DNA from: Cellulomonas fimi
GTDB taxonomy: Bacteria; Actinomycetota; Actinomycetes; Actinomycetales; Cellulomonadaceae
Direction: 5' to 3'
Assembly (NCBI RefSeq): GCF_028583725.1
Contig: NZ_CP110680.1
Span: forward strand, 2,728,001-2,792,000
DNA length: 64,000 bases
The stretch's first letter is position 1, and each line of letters starts with the position of its first letter. Shown piece by piece: positions 37,941-46,653 of the stretch. The notes below the pieces were generated by a model. The model was not told where the DNA came from and searched no databases. It saw nothing but the letters and a program-made list of their open reading frames with translations. The translations under genes and the position numbers were made by a program.

Positions 37941-38171
37941 GGCCCCTACGGTGACGGGAAACACACGCGCCGAACAAGCCGCTCCTTCACTCCTCCGGCG
38001 CAGTCGCGGGCGATTGTGGACGCATTGTCTGAATCGATGTCCGATTCGACCGACCGGCGTGACGAAATTCACCCGGCCGGTCCCGTCCGGATCCGCCGGG
38101 ACGGGAACTCTCGACGCCGGTCGCTCGTCCAGTTGCCTCACGCATCTGTCTCGCGGCGGGCCATCGCACCC
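37690..38171. other. Long region upstream of whiG
   Basis: A 482-bp gap between dprA and whiG. The part from about 37855 to 38090 is clearly richer in A and T than the rest of the window (for example GACATTCATCGGAAATGCC), as expected for a regulatory region. It contains the inverted repeat GAATCG-ATGTC-CGATTC (38031-38047) and the possible leader ORF. I could not identify a specific promoter. Confidence 0.5.
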
Positions 38172-39461
38172 TCACCGCCGCGCCCGGAGCCAGCCCGCGC
38201 CCTCGCGCCGCACGAGCCCGTCGAGCTCGAGCAGCCCGAGCGCGCCGTGCACCTCCGCGACGCTCACGACCGCGGCCGCCGCGAGCGCGGTCGGCTCGAG
38301 AGCACGACGCCACGACGTCGCGTCCAGGACCCGTCGCACGTGCTCGGGCAGACCGTCCCCCGGCCCCGGGGGCACCGCGCGCGGCTCGGGTGCGGGGCCG
38401 GCGATCCCCGCGAGCTCGAGCACCTCCGCGGCGTCGGTCACGCAGACCGCGACCCCCGACCGCAGCAGGCGGTGGCAGCCGGCCGACGCCACCGACGTCA
38501 CCGGACCGGGCACGACGCCCACCGGCCGCAGCAGTCCCGCCGCGTGGTACGCGGTGCTGATCGCCCCCGAGCGCCACGCGGCCTCCACGACGACGGTCGC
38601 CGTGCCGATCCCGGCGATGAGCCGGTTGCGCTGCAGGAACCGGACCCGCGTCGGCGACGACCCGACAGGGACCTCGGACACGACCGCGCCGCCCTCCGCC
38701 ACGACGGCGTCGAGCAGGCGCGCGTTGCCGCGGGGGTAGGCGCGGTCGACGCCGCCCGCGAGGACGACGACCGTGCAGCCCGCCCGTGCGAGGGCGCCGC
38801 GGTGCGCCGCGGCGTCGATCCCGAAGGCACCGCCCGACACGACGGCGACGCCCCGGTCGGCGAGGCCCGACGCGAGGTCGTGCGCGACGCGCTCCCCGTA
38901 GGTCGTCGCGGCGCGTGCGCCGACCACCGCGACCGAGCGGGAACCCGCCGGCGCGAGGTCCGACGTCCCGCGCACCCACAGCCCGAACGGCGCCGTCGGC
39001 CCGAGCGCGTCGAGCGCGGTCGGCCAGCCGTCGTCGCCGGGCACGAGGAACGTGCCCCCGAGGCCCGCCAGGACGTCGAGCTGTCGCGCGACGTCCAGCG
39101 TCTGCGCGCGTGGCGCCCAGCGTTCGAGCGCGCGCGCGAGCCGGGCCCGCGTCGACGTGCCCGCGCCCTTCCCGCCGTCGATCTCGCCGGCGAGCCCGCC
39201 GGTGGGCTCGCCGCGGTCGACGCCGGCACGTCCTGCCGCACCGGGGACGTCGTCGACGCCCGAGCACAGGTCACCACGCGCACCGAGGACGTCGTCGACC
39301 CCGACGCGAGCGTCCCGGCCCGCGCGGATCGCACGCTCCACGCGATCCCATGCCTCGTGCGGTCCGAGTGCCGCGACGAGTGCGCCGGCGACCGCGTCGC
39401 CCGGCTCGACGAGTGCGCTCCACGCGGCCCGCGCGCGGCGCTCCTCCGGACCGGCGCTCAT
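38172..39461 (-). CDS. dprA: DNA-processing protein DprA
   Basis: Binds incoming single-stranded DNA and loads RecA in natural transformation; present in many non-competent bacteria. The 429 residues have an N-terminal helical region with a low-complexity Gly/Asp insertion (residues about 45-100), then the Rossmann-like DprA core: SVAVVGARAATTYGERVA, VVSGGAFGIDAAAHRGAL, VVVLAGGVDRAYPRGN, FLQRNRLIAGI and AWRSGAISTA. A C-terminal winged helix (AAAAVVSVAEVHGALGLLELDGLV) ends it. It is the last of the yraN-comM-dprA set, overlapping the comM-like gene by ATGA. Confidence 0.93.
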   Translation of the reverse strand: MSAGPEERRARAAWSALVEPGDAVAGALVAALGPHEAWDRVERAIRAGRDARVGVDDVLGARGDLCSGVDDVPGAAGRAGVDRGEPTGGLAGEIDGGKGAGTSTRARLARALERWAPRAQTLDVARQLDVLAGLGGTFLVPGDDGWPTALDALGPTAPFGLWVRGTSDLAPAGSRSVAVVGARAATTYGERVAHDLASGLADRGVAVVSGGAFGIDAAAHRGALARAGCTVVVLAGGVDRAYPRGNARLLDAVVAEGGAVVSEVPVGSSPTRVRFLQRNRLIAGIGTATVVVEAAWRSGAISTAYHAAGLLRPVGVVPGPVTSVASAGCHRLLRSGVAVCVTDAAEVLELAGIAGPAPEPRAVPPGPGDGLPEHVRRVLDATSWRRALEPTALAAAAVVSVAEVHGALGLLELDGLVRREGAGWLRARR

Positions 39462-40981
39462 GCGCCGTGCCCGCGCGTCCGCAGGAGCAGCGCACGCCCG
39501 ACGTCGGCCCGGCCGGGCGCCGGACGGCCGTCGAGGTCGGCGAGCGTCCACGCGACCCTGATCACGCGGTCGACACCGCGCAGGCTCAGCGTGCCGCGCT
39601 CGACCGCACGGTCGAGGTCGGCGACGACCGTGCGGTCGGCGCGGAGCCGTTCGCGCAGCCACGTGCCGGGCACCTCGGCGTTCGTCCGCCACGGCGTGCC
39701 GACGAGGCGCGCCGCCTGGGCGGCGCGCGCCTCGGCCACCCGGCGAGCGACGACCCGGGTCGGGTCGCCCGCGACGCCGCCCGGACGGGTCGGCGGGAGC
39801 TCGACCTGCAGGTCGACGCGGTCCAGGAGCGGGCCTGAGAGGCGCGCGAAGTAGCGGCGGCGCTGCTCGCTGCGGCACGTGCAGTCGAGACCCTTGCCGA
39901 CCGCACGCCCGCACGGGCACGGGTTGGCCGCGAGCACGAGCTGGAACCGCGCCGGGTACCGGGCGGCACCCGCGGCGCGGTGCAGGACGAGCTCGCCGTG
40001 CTCCAAGGGCTGCCGCAGCGTCTGGAGGACCGCGGTCGTGAACTCGGGTGCCTCGTCGAGGAACAGGACGCCACGGTGCGCGCGGGAGGCCGCACCCGGC
40101 CGCGGGAACCCCGACCCTCCACCGACGACGCTCGCGGGCGTCGCCGTGTGGTGCGGGTCCTCGAACGGTGGCCTCGTGAGCAGGCCCGCGCCGGGATCGA
40201 AGGTGCCCGCGATCGAGTGCACGGACGTCACCTCGACGGCGGCGTGCTCGTCGAGGTCGGGCAGCAGCCCGGGCAGGCGCGCCGCGAGCATCGTCTTGCC
40301 GGTGCCGGGCGGGCCGACCATGAGCAGGTGGTGACCGCCGGCCGCGGCGACCTCGAGGCAGTGGCGCGCGTCGTCCTGGCCGAGCACGTCGGCGAGGTCG
40401 AGGCGTCGCTCGGCGCGACCCGCGGGGACCGGGGGGCCGTCCGCGGGCGGCAGGTCCGGCACCTCGACGTCCGCGCCGTACTGCGCCGCCACCTCGGCCA
40501 GTGTCGTCGCGCCCACGACGTCCGCGCCGGGCACGAGTCGCGCCTCGTCGACGTTCCCCACCGGCACGACGACCCGCGGGTGTCCGCCGGCGACGGCGGC
40601 GGCCACCGCGGGGAGCACGCCGCGCACGGGTCGCAGGCGCCCGTCCAGCCCAAGCTCGCCCACGTGGACCACGCCGCGCACGCGGTCGGCGTCGACGGTC
40701 CCCGCGCCCGCGAGCGTCGCGACGGCGATCGCGAGGTCGAACGCGGAGCCGGACTTCGGCAGCGTCGCGGGCGACAGGTTCACGGTGATCCGCCGGTTGG
40801 GCCACGCGAGCCCGCTCGACGTGACCGCCGCCCGGACCCGGTCGCGCGACTCGGCGAGCGACGCGTCGGGCAGGCCGACGAGCGTGAACGCGGGCAGCGA
40901 CGGCGCGAGGTGGGCCTCGACGTCGACGACGTGCGCGGACAGCCCGACGAGCGCGACGGCCAGGGTGCGTCCGAGCGTCAC
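39458..40981 (-). CDS. ComM/YifB family Mg-chelatase-like AAA ATPase
   Basis: A 507-residue ATPase of the ComM family, which in competent bacteria acts as a branch-migration helicase during recombination. An N-terminal Lon-like domain (FTLVGLPDASLAESRDRVRAA) precedes the Mg_chelatase AAA core with Walker A MVGPPGTGKTMLA and Walker B GVLFLDEAPEF. Cysteines in NPCPCGR and CTCR match a small metal-binding loop, and a C-terminal helical domain contains LSLRGVDRVIRVAWTLADLDG. Start GTG and stop overlap both neighbours (GTGA with yraN, ATGA with dprA). Confidence 0.93.
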   Translation of the reverse strand: MTLGRTLAVALVGLSAHVVDVEAHLAPSLPAFTLVGLPDASLAESRDRVRAAVTSSGLAWPNRRITVNLSPATLPKSGSAFDLAIAVATLAGAGTVDADRVRGVVHVGELGLDGRLRPVRGVLPAVAAAVAGGHPRVVVPVGNVDEARLVPGADVVGATTLAEVAAQYGADVEVPDLPPADGPPVPAGRAERRLDLADVLGQDDARHCLEVAAAGGHHLLMVGPPGTGKTMLAARLPGLLPDLDEHAAVEVTSVHSIAGTFDPGAGLLTRPPFEDPHHTATPASVVGGGSGFPRPGAASRAHRGVLFLDEAPEFTTAVLQTLRQPLEHGELVLHRAAGAARYPARFQLVLAANPCPCGRAVGKGLDCTCRSEQRRRYFARLSGPLLDRVDLQVELPPTRPGGVAGDPTRVVARRVAEARAAQAARLVGTPWRTNAEVPGTWLRERLRADRTVVADLDRAVERGTLSLRGVDRVIRVAWTLADLDGRPAPGRADVGRALLLRTRGHGA

Positions 40982-41338
40982 TCAGACCACCCCCACGAGG
41001 TGCTCGACGTGCGCGGCACCACGGGCCGGGACGAGGACGCACACGACGTCCACCCGGACCGACGCGGGTCGCACGTCGTGCGCCGCGAGCCAGCGCGCCG
41101 CGAGCCGGCGGACCCGCGCGAGCTTGCGCGCCGTCACGGCCTCCGCGGGTGACCCGTACGCGGACGAGCGCCGCGTCTTGACCTCGACGACGACGAGCTC
41201 CGTGCCGTCGAGCGCCACGAGGTCGAGCTCGCCGTCACCGCACCGCCAGTTGCGTTCGAGCACCTGCCAGCCGCGCTCGCGCACGTGCGCCGCCGCCACG
41301 TCCTCGCCGTACCGTCCCACCGCGTCCTTCGCCCGCAC
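40982..41338 (-). CDS. YraN family endonuclease-like protein (UPF0102)
   Basis: A 118-residue member of UPF0102 with a predicted PD-(D/E)xK nuclease fold. The core motif runs GRYGEDVAAAHVRERGWQVLERNWRC, GELDLVALDG (Asp) and VVVEVKTRRSSAYGSP (ExK). The GTG at 41338 follows GGAGG by 7-8 nt; the same frame is open further upstream but lies in non-coding sequence. It heads the yraN-comM-dprA operon. The cellular role is not known, though association with DNA processing genes is widespread. Confidence 0.92.
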   Translation of the reverse strand: MRAKDAVGRYGEDVAAAHVRERGWQVLERNWRCGDGELDLVALDGTELVVVEVKTRRSSAYGSPAEAVTARKLARVRRLAARWLAAHDVRPASVRVDVVCVLVPARGAAHVEHLVGVV

Positions 41339-41451
41339 CGGACCACCTCCGCAGGCAGCGTGGCGCCAACGGTGCGTCGTCGGGCGGGCGGCGCGGGAGA
41401 TCGGTGGACGGTCGGCCGCCGGTCCGGGGCTGTGGACGGCTCGGGGTCCGC

Positions 41452-41775
41452 TCAGCGCGAGAAGGGTGTCCCACCGCCGAGGTCGAGCTCGGGCTTCGCG
41501 AGCTCCTCGACGTTCACGTCCTTGAACGTCACGACGCGCACGGACTTCACGAACCGGGCCGACCGGTAGACGTCCCACACCCACGCGTCCGCGAGGCTCA
41601 GCTCGAAGTACACCTCGCCCGCGGCGGACCGCACCTGCAGGTCGACGTGGTTGGCGAGGTAGAACCGCCGCTCGGTCTCGACCACGTACGAGAAGAGCCC
41701 CACGACGTCCCGGTACTCGCGGTACAGCGCGAGCTCCATGTCGGTCTCGTAGTTCTCCAGGTCCTCGGCGCTCAC
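41452..41775 (-). CDS. DUF2469 domain-containing protein
   Basis: A 107-residue protein conserved across actinobacteria. The start is the GTG at 41775 giving SAEDLENYETDMELALYREYRDVV, which matches the family N-terminus; the longer form to 41793 is less likely. Other conserved parts are FSYVVETERRFYLANHVDLQV, and VYFELSLADAWVWDVYR. No function has been assigned. It lies between rnhB and yraN, its usual location. Confidence 0.9.
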   Translation of the reverse strand: MSAEDLENYETDMELALYREYRDVVGLFSYVVETERRFYLANHVDLQVRSAAGEVYFELSLADAWVWDVYRSARFVKSVRVVTFKDVNVEELAKPELDLGGGTPFSR

Positions 41776-41844
41776 GCGTCCATCATCCCCCATGCCCGCC
41801 GGGCGTACGCCACCGCGACCCGCCGCGGGCCCCGGTCGTCCCGG

Positions 41845-42672
41845 TCAGTCCGGATCGCCGAGCGTGTCCACGACCGGGCCGGGCCACCCGGACGCGTCGA
41901 GCGGCACGAGCGGCTCGAGGCCGGCGACGTCGACCGCGAGGAGGCCCTCCGACGCGGCCGGCAGGCGCCACGACCGCCGGTGCAGCACGCACGGCCCGAG
42001 CGTGCGCAGGGCGTCGAGGTGGTCGGGCGAGGAGTACCCCTTGTTCTCGTCCCACCGGTAGTCCGGGTGCTGTGCGGCGAGCTCGACCATCATCGCGTCG
42101 CGCTCGCACTTGGCCAGCACGGACGCGGCCGCGACCGTCGCGCACGACCGGTCCGCCTTGACGCGGGTGAGGACGCGCGGCGCGGGCGTCTCCTCGGGCT
42201 CGACGGCGGCGAACAGGTCCTGCTGGGAGGGCCCGGACAGCCAGTCGTGCGCGCCGTCGAGCAGGACCACGTCCACCGGCCCGACCTGCGTCCGCACCTG
42301 CTCGAGCGCGCGCGTGCCGGCCAGCCGGAGTGCGGCGATGATCCCGACCGCGTCGATCTCGGCGGCGCTGGCGTGGCCGACCGCACGCGCGAGGCCCCAG
42401 CGACGCAGCGCGGGCAGCAGCGCGGTGCGCGCGAGCGGCGTGAGCAGCTTGGAGTCGGCGACACCGCGCGGCGCCGAGCGGGTGGCCGCGTCGACGACGA
42501 CCACCCCGACGCTCACCGGCCCGGCGAGCGACCCGCGGCCCACCTCGTCCATGCCGGCGACCAGGCGGGCGCCCTCGCGGAGCAGCACGCGCTCGTGCCG
42601 CAGGTGCGGACCGCTGCGCGGCTTCGCGGCTCGCGACGGGCGCGGCGTGGCGGTGGCGAGCTCGGCGGTCAC
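41845..42672 (-). CDS. rnhB: Ribonuclease HII
   Basis: Cleaves the RNA strand of RNA/DNA hybrids and single ribonucleotides in DNA. The 275 residues have the catalytic motif [15 protein letters not shown] (Asp-Glu), the aspartate in [10 protein letters not shown], and the later aspartate/lysine segment [21 protein letters not shown] (split). A tail of about 60 residues ([20 protein letters not shown] to the end) follows. The GTG overlaps the lepB stop (GTGA). Confidence 0.95.
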   Translation of the reverse strand: MTAELATATPRPSRAAKPRSGPHLRHERVLLREGARLVAGMDEVGRGSLAGPVSVGVVVVDAATRSAPRGVADSKLLTPLARTALLPALRRWGLARAVGHASAAEIDAVGIIAALRLAGTRALEQVRTQVGPVDVVLLDGAHDWLSGPSQQDLFAAVEPEETPAPRVLTRVKADRSCATVAAASVLAKCERDAMMVELAAQHPDYRWDENKGYSSPDHLDALRTLGPCVLHRRSWRLPAASEGLLAVDVAGLEPLVPLDASGWPGPVVDTLGDPD

Positions 42673-43511
42673 GACGGGTCCGGGACGTCCTCGAACGTGG
42701 CCGACGGGTTGCGCAGCAGGCCCGCACGGTCGAGCGGCCACACGGTCACGAACGCGACGCCGACGACGTTCTCGACGGGCACCGAGCCGCCGCCGGGGTC
42801 GCCCATGTTGAAGCGTGAGTCGAGCGAGCGCTGCCGGTTGTCGCCCATGACCCACAGGGAGTCCGGGGGCACCGTCACGTCGAACGGGACGTCGCTGGGG
42901 ATCGCGCCGGGCGCGACGTACGGCTCGTCGATCGCGACGCCGTTGACGGACAGCGGTCCGCCCGCGACGCACGCCTCGTCGCACACGACGTGGTCGCCCG
43001 GCAGCCCGATCACGCGCTTGACCAGGTGCTCCCCCGCGTCCTGCGGGTACAGCCCGATGAACGTGAGGACGTCGCGCACGACCTTGTTGACGCCGGTCGG
43101 CGCGACCTCCTCGGCGCCGTTGAGCCAGCCGCCCGGGTCCTTGAACACGACGATGTCGCCGCGCCGCAGGTCGAACGGGCCGGGGGTCAGCTTGCTCACG
43201 AGGATGCGGTCGTCCTCGACGAGGGTGTCGTGCATCGACGGGCTCGGGATGAAGAACGCCTGGATGAGGAAGGTCTTGACGACGAGCGACAGCGCGAGGG
43301 CGCTCACCAGGATGATGACCGTCTCGCGGAGCATCGACAGCGCGCCGTTGCGCTGACGCTTCGCGACGTGCCGGTTGCGACGGGACCGCCGGTCGTCGTG
43401 GGCACCGTCGCCCGGCGAGGACTCGTCGGTCGGGTGGGGCACGAGGCCCTCCCGCGGCCAGGGGGTGCGCCGGGGCTGCTCGTGGACTCCCTCGGCGGGA
43501 CGGTCGATCAC
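42669..43511 (-). CDS. lepB: Signal peptidase I
   Basis: Membrane-bound Ser/Lys protease that removes signal peptides from secreted proteins. About 280 residues: a charged, disordered cytoplasmic N-terminus of about 60 residues, one TM helix ([24 protein letters not shown]), the serine motif [22 protein letters not shown], the lysine motif [12 protein letters not shown], and [11 protein letters not shown]. The N-terminal start is uncertain: GTG at 43511 is chosen, with another GTG at 43517, and neither has a strong ribosome-binding site. It precedes rnhB with an overlap and follows the rplS terminator. Confidence 0.93.
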   Translation of the reverse strand: MIDRPAEGVHEQPRRTPWPREGLVPHPTDESSPGDGAHDDRRSRRNRHVAKRQRNGALSMLRETVIILVSALALSLVVKTFLIQAFFIPSPSMHDTLVEDDRILVSKLTPGPFDLRRGDIVVFKDPGGWLNGAEEVAPTGVNKVVRDVLTFIGLYPQDAGEHLVKRVIGLPGDHVVCDEACVAGGPLSVNGVAIDEPYVAPGAIPSDVPFDVTVPPDSLWVMGDNRQRSLDSRFNMGDPGGGSVPVENVVGVAFVTVWPLDRAGLLRNPSATFEDVPDPS

Positions 43512-43609
43512 CCGCACACTCTCGCACGCCGCAGGGCCGTTCGTGTACCTGACCACGACACGGTCACGGGGCTCCTGTGACCCGCCTGTGAGGGGTTCGA
43601 GAAGACGCC

Positions 43610-43644
43610 GACGGGCGGCCACCCGCCAGGGGTGACCGCCCGTC
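43610..43644 (-). terminator. rplS terminator hairpin
   Basis: GACGGGCGG plus CACCC (43610-43618, 43620-43624) pair with GGGTG and CCGCCCGTC (43630-43634, 43636-43644), with one mismatch, loop GCCAG. It lies 18 bp after the rplS stop. Confidence 0.75.
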
Positions 43645-43662
43645 GTGGAGCGTCGGGAGGGC

Positions 43663-44025
43663 TCAGCCCTTCGACGGCGCCGACTCGCGCTTCTCCTTGA
43701 TCTTGGCCTTCTTGCCGCGCAGGCCACGCAGGTAGTACAGCTTCGCGCGACGGACGTCACCGCGGGTGACGACCTCGATCGACTCGAGCGACGGGGAGTG
43801 CACCGGGAAGGTGCGCTCGACGCCGACCTGGAAGCTGATCTTGCGGACCGTGAACGTCTCGCGGACGCCGGCGCCCTGGCGGGCGATGACGACACCCTGG
43901 AACGCCTGGACGCGCGAGCGGTTGCCCTCGACGACCTTGACGTTGACCTTGACGGTGTCACCGGGGCGGAAGTCCGGGACGTCGGTGCGCAGCGAGGCTG
44001 CGTCGAGCTGGTCGAGCGTGTGCAT
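43663..44025 (-). CDS. rplS: 50S ribosomal protein L19
   Basis: Lies at the 30S-50S interface. The 120-residue protein is of normal length: [25 protein letters not shown], the family signature [60 protein letters not shown] and a basic tail. The ATG at 44025 follows GGGGAAG. It has its own long leader with alternative hairpins and its own terminator, so it is probably transcribed separately from trmD upstream and lepB downstream. Confidence 0.97.
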   Translation of the reverse strand: MHTLDQLDAASLRTDVPDFRPGDTVKVNVKVVEGNRSRVQAFQGVVIARQGAGVRETFTVRKISFQVGVERTFPVHSPSLESIEVVTRGDVRRAKLYYLRGLRGKKAKIKEKRESAPSKG

Positions 44026-44043
44026 GTGTGCTGCTTCCCCGCC

Positions 44044-44219
44044 CTGCCACAGGTCAGGAACGTTCTCGTGGACGCCCCGGCCGCTGTCGGCGGGCGCCTG
44101 CGATGGTCTGGTTCCGGTGCGTCCGGGGCCGAGCGATCGGCGGTTCCCGGCTGGCCGTGGGCCGTCTCCCCTGTGGCAGAGACGCGACCTGCGCGCACCA
44201 GCGGACAAGTCTGCCACAG
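44044..44219 (-). promoter_or_regulatory. rplS leader with mutually exclusive hairpins
   Basis: Three boxes are present on the minus strand: box 1 CTGTGGCAGA (44219-44210), box 2 TCTGCCACAGG (44180-44170) and box 3 CCTGTGGCAG (44053-44044). Box 2 can form a perfect 10-bp helix with box 1 or with box 3, but not both. Box 3 is about 20 nt before the rplS start and ends at the GGGCGGGGAAG ribosome-binding region. The arrangement resembles an antiterminator or SD-exposure switch for L19 autoregulation; the function is inferred. Confidence 0.55.
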
Positions 44220-44243
44220 CGGCCGCCGCCCGCGGTAATCGCG

Positions 44244-45059
44244 TCAGGCCTCGCGCGACCCGCCCCCCGGTCCCGAGGGGTCCTCCGTGGCCTGCGGCTC
44301 CGCGCCGTGCGGCGGCCGGCCGGCGTCGGCCAGCGTCGCCCGGTCGTGCGCGTCGAGCGCCGACGGGTCGAGCGCGTCGAGCAGGTCGGGACGGCGCTGC
44401 GCCGTGCGCACGAGCGCCTGGTCCCGCCGCCACCGCGCGATGCGGCCGTGGTGCCCGGACAGCAGCACGTCGGGCACCGCGAGGTCGGCCCACGTCGGCG
44501 GCTTCGTGTAGACGGGGTACTCCAGCAGGCCGGCCGCGCCGTGCGACTCCTCGACCAGCGACTCCGGGTTGCCGACGACGCCCGGCAGCAGCCGCGCGAC
44601 GGCCTCGACGAGCACGAGCGCCGCGACCTCACCGCCGTTGAGCACGTAGTCGCCGAGGGAGAACTCGCTGACGGTCACGCCGGGACGGGTCGCGTAGTGC
44701 GCGGCGACGCGCGCGTCGATGCCCTCGTACCGGCCGCACGCGACGACCAGATGGGTCTCGGTCGCGAGGCGCTCCGCGGTCCGCTGCGTGAACCGGTCGC
44801 CCGACGGCGTCGGCAGCAGCAGGTGCGAGTCGTCGTCGAGCAGGTCGTCGAGGGCCCTCCCCCACACGTCGGGCCGCATCACCATGCCCGCGCCGCCGCC
44901 GAAGGGCGTGTCGTCGACGGTGCGGTGACGGTCCGTCGTCCAGTCGCGCAGGTCGTGCACGCGCAGGTCGAGCAGCCCGGCGGTCCGGGCCTTGCCGACG
45001 AGCGACAGATCGAGCGGCGCCAGGTAGTCGGGGAAGATCGAGACGACGTCGACGCGCAC
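44244..45059 (-). CDS. trmD: tRNA (guanine(37)-N(1))-methyltransferase
   Basis: Methylates G37 of tRNAs reading CNN codons, preventing +1 frameshifts. The 271 residues have the SPOUT trefoil-knot features: [50 protein letters not shown], and [37 protein letters not shown] (motif 3 region). The GTG at 45059 is one base after the rimM stop, so the two are coupled. A disordered Pro/Gly tail ends it. Confidence 0.96.
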   Translation of the reverse strand: MRVDVVSIFPDYLAPLDLSLVGKARTAGLLDLRVHDLRDWTTDRHRTVDDTPFGGGAGMVMRPDVWGRALDDLLDDDSHLLLPTPSGDRFTQRTAERLATETHLVVACGRYEGIDARVAAHYATRPGVTVSEFSLGDYVLNGGEVAALVLVEAVARLLPGVVGNPESLVEESHGAAGLLEYPVYTKPPTWADLAVPDVLLSGHHGRIARWRRDQALVRTAQRRPDLLDALDPSALDAHDRATLADAGRPPHGAEPQATEDPSGPGGGSREA

Positions 45060-45060
45060 G

Positions 45061-45639
45061 TCAGGCCTCGTCGTCCGCGCCGCGGCCCGGCTCGTCGCCG
45101 CCGCGCGTCTCGTCCGACACGACGAGGTTGGCGGCGTCCGACGCGAGCAGGCCGCCCGGCGGGTCGAGCACGACACGTCCACCGGCGACGTCGACGACGG
45201 GCACGATCGCCCGCACGAACGGCACGAGCGTCCGGGCACCGTCGGGCTCGCGCACCACGAGGACGTCGTGCGCGGGCGCGTGCTCGAGGCCGACGACCTC
45301 GCCGAGGAGGCGGCCGTCGACGTGCTCAGCCCGCAGCCCCGCGAGCTCGTGGGGGTACCAGGCGTCGTCCTCGTCCTCGGTGTCGTCCGCATCGACGACG
45401 AGCGTCACGCCGGTCAGGCCCTCGGCGGCCGTGCGGTCCGTGACCTCGGCGAACGTCACGTACCAGCGGCCCTGCTGCACACGTGTGCGCACGACCGTGA
45501 GCGGACCGGCCGACGCCGGTTCCGTGGCGATCACCGCACCGGCGGCGAGCCGCTCCTCGGGCGTGTCGGTGCGCAGGTCGAGCGCGACCTCGCCGCGCAG
45601 GCCGTGCGGCCGTCCGATGCGCGCGACGGTCAGCAGCAT
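45061..45639 (-). CDS. rimM: 16S rRNA processing protein RimM
   Basis: Binds S19 and assists maturation of the 30S head. The 192-residue protein has the N-terminal RimM domain ([23 protein letters not shown]) and the C-terminal PRC-barrel ([33 protein letters not shown] and [27 protein letters not shown]). The ATG at 45639 follows GGAGG by 7 nt. It is upstream of trmD and separated from khpA by a strong hairpin. Confidence 0.96.
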   Translation of the reverse strand: MLLTVARIGRPHGLRGEVALDLRTDTPEERLAAGAVIATEPASAGPLTVVRTRVQQGRWYVTFAEVTDRTAAEGLTGVTLVVDADDTEDEDDAWYPHELAGLRAEHVDGRLLGEVVGLEHAPAHDVLVVREPDGARTLVPFVRAIVPVVDVAGGRVVLDPPGGLLASDAANLVVSDETRGGDEPGRGADDEA

Positions 45640-45710
45640 GAGGGTTCCTCCGAGGGGGGCGGCGTGGATCGGGTGGTTCGGCTGCACCGGCGCGGGAGGC
45701 CGGGCACGGC

Positions 45711-45746
45711 ACAGGCCCGGTCCCCAGGCTAGGGGACCGGGCCTGT
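45711..45746 (-). terminator. Strong hairpin between khpA and rimM
   Basis: A perfect 15-bp stem (45711-45725 with 45732-45746), loop AGGCTA, in the 149-bp gap after khpA. It would end or attenuate the rpsP-khpA transcript before rimM. Confidence 0.75.
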
Positions 45747-45788
45747 CGAGCCGTCGGGCGCCGCCGTGGCGGCGGGCCCGTGGGCGGG

Positions 45789-46028
45789 TCAGCGGCGGTC
45801 GACGTCCACGACGTCGACGCGCACCGCACCGTCCGGGGACAGCGCCCCGACGACGGTGCGCAGCGCGCGGGCGGTGCGTCCGCCGCGACCGATGACGCGT
45901 CCGAGGTCGTCCGGGTGGACCCGGACCTCGAGGAGCTCGCCGCGCCGCAGGGACGAGGCGTTCACGCGCACGTCGTCCGGGTGGTCGACGATCCCGCGCA
46001 CCAGGTGCTCGAGCGCGTCGGCGAGCAT
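45789..46028 (-). CDS. khpA: KH-domain RNA-binding protein KhpA
   Basis: A 79-residue single-KH protein (YlqC/KhpA family), an RNA chaperone that in Gram-positive bacteria pairs with KhpB and affects cell size and division. The KH core contains LLEVRVHPDDLGRVIGRGGRTARALRTVV with the GxxG loop (GRGG). The ATG overlaps the rpsP stop codon (ATGA). This rpsP-khpA-rimM-trmD order is conserved in actinobacteria. Confidence 0.93.
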   Translation of the reverse strand: MLADALEHLVRGIVDHPDDVRVNASSLRRGELLEVRVHPDDLGRVIGRGGRTARALRTVVGALSPDGAVRVDVVDVDRR

Positions 46029-46459
46029 CAGGCCTGCTCGTCCTCGGCGGCGGGCGCCTCGTCGGCCGGGGCCTCCGCGGCGGCGGCCTTCTTCTCCGAC
46101 GCCGTCGCCTTGACCTTCTCGGCGTCGGCGGCGGCGGCCTCGATCGCGGCCTTCGGGTCGACCTTCTCGCCCTTGGTCTTCAGGGTGCCCTCGGCGCCCG
46201 GCAGGCCCTTGAACTTCTGCCAGTCGCCGGTGACCTTGAGGAGCGCGAGGACCTGCTCGGTCGGCTGCGCGCCGACACCCAGCCAGTACTGCGCACGCTG
46301 GGAGCTGACCTCTATGAACGAGGGCTCCTCGGTCGGGTGGTACTTGCCGATCTCCTCGATGACGCGGCCGTCGCGCTTGGTGCGCGAGTCCGCGACGACG
46401 ATGCGGTAGTACGGCGCCCGGATCTTGCCGAGACGCTTGAGACGGATCTTCGTGGCCAC
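46028..46459 (-). CDS. rpsP: 30S ribosomal protein S16
   Basis: Structural protein of the 30S body. The first ~85 residues are canonical S16 ([37 protein letters not shown], split by family signature APYYRIVV). They are followed by an Ala/Glu/Lys-rich tail of about 45 residues, as in other actinobacteria; total 143. The start is a GTG (46459) with AGGAG a little farther upstream than usual. A promoter with CACAAT as -10 lies about 130 nt upstream. Confidence 0.95.
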   Translation of the reverse strand: MATKIRLKRLGKIRAPYYRIVVADSRTKRDGRVIEEIGKYHPTEEPSFIEVSSQRAQYWLGVGAQPTEQVLALLKVTGDWQKFKGLPGAEGTLKTKGEKVDPKAAIEAAAADAEKVKATASEKKAAAAEAPADEAPAAEDEQA

Positions 46460-46585
46460 GGTGTGGTCTTCTCCTGGATCTGCTGGGGTGGCCTCGAGGC
46501 GCTGCCCGTGGGGTGGGCGCGCCGGTCCGGCCGAGGACACGACGGAGGCAGGTAGAGGGGCTGCAGCCGTCGGGTACAGCCGACC

Positions 46586-46615
46586 ATTGTGCCAGACGAC
46601 GCGGGATGCTCCCAA
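46586..46615 (-). promoter_or_regulatory. Probable rpsP promoter
   Basis: Minus strand TTGGGA (46615-46610), 18-bp spacer, CACAAT (46591-46586). It lies in the 194-bp gap between the amidohydrolase gene and rpsP. A small GTCGG/CCGAC hairpin follows near the expected transcription start. Confidence 0.45.
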
Positions 46616-46653
46616 GCCGGTCGGCTTCTCCCGAGCAGCCGTGTCCGCGCGGG

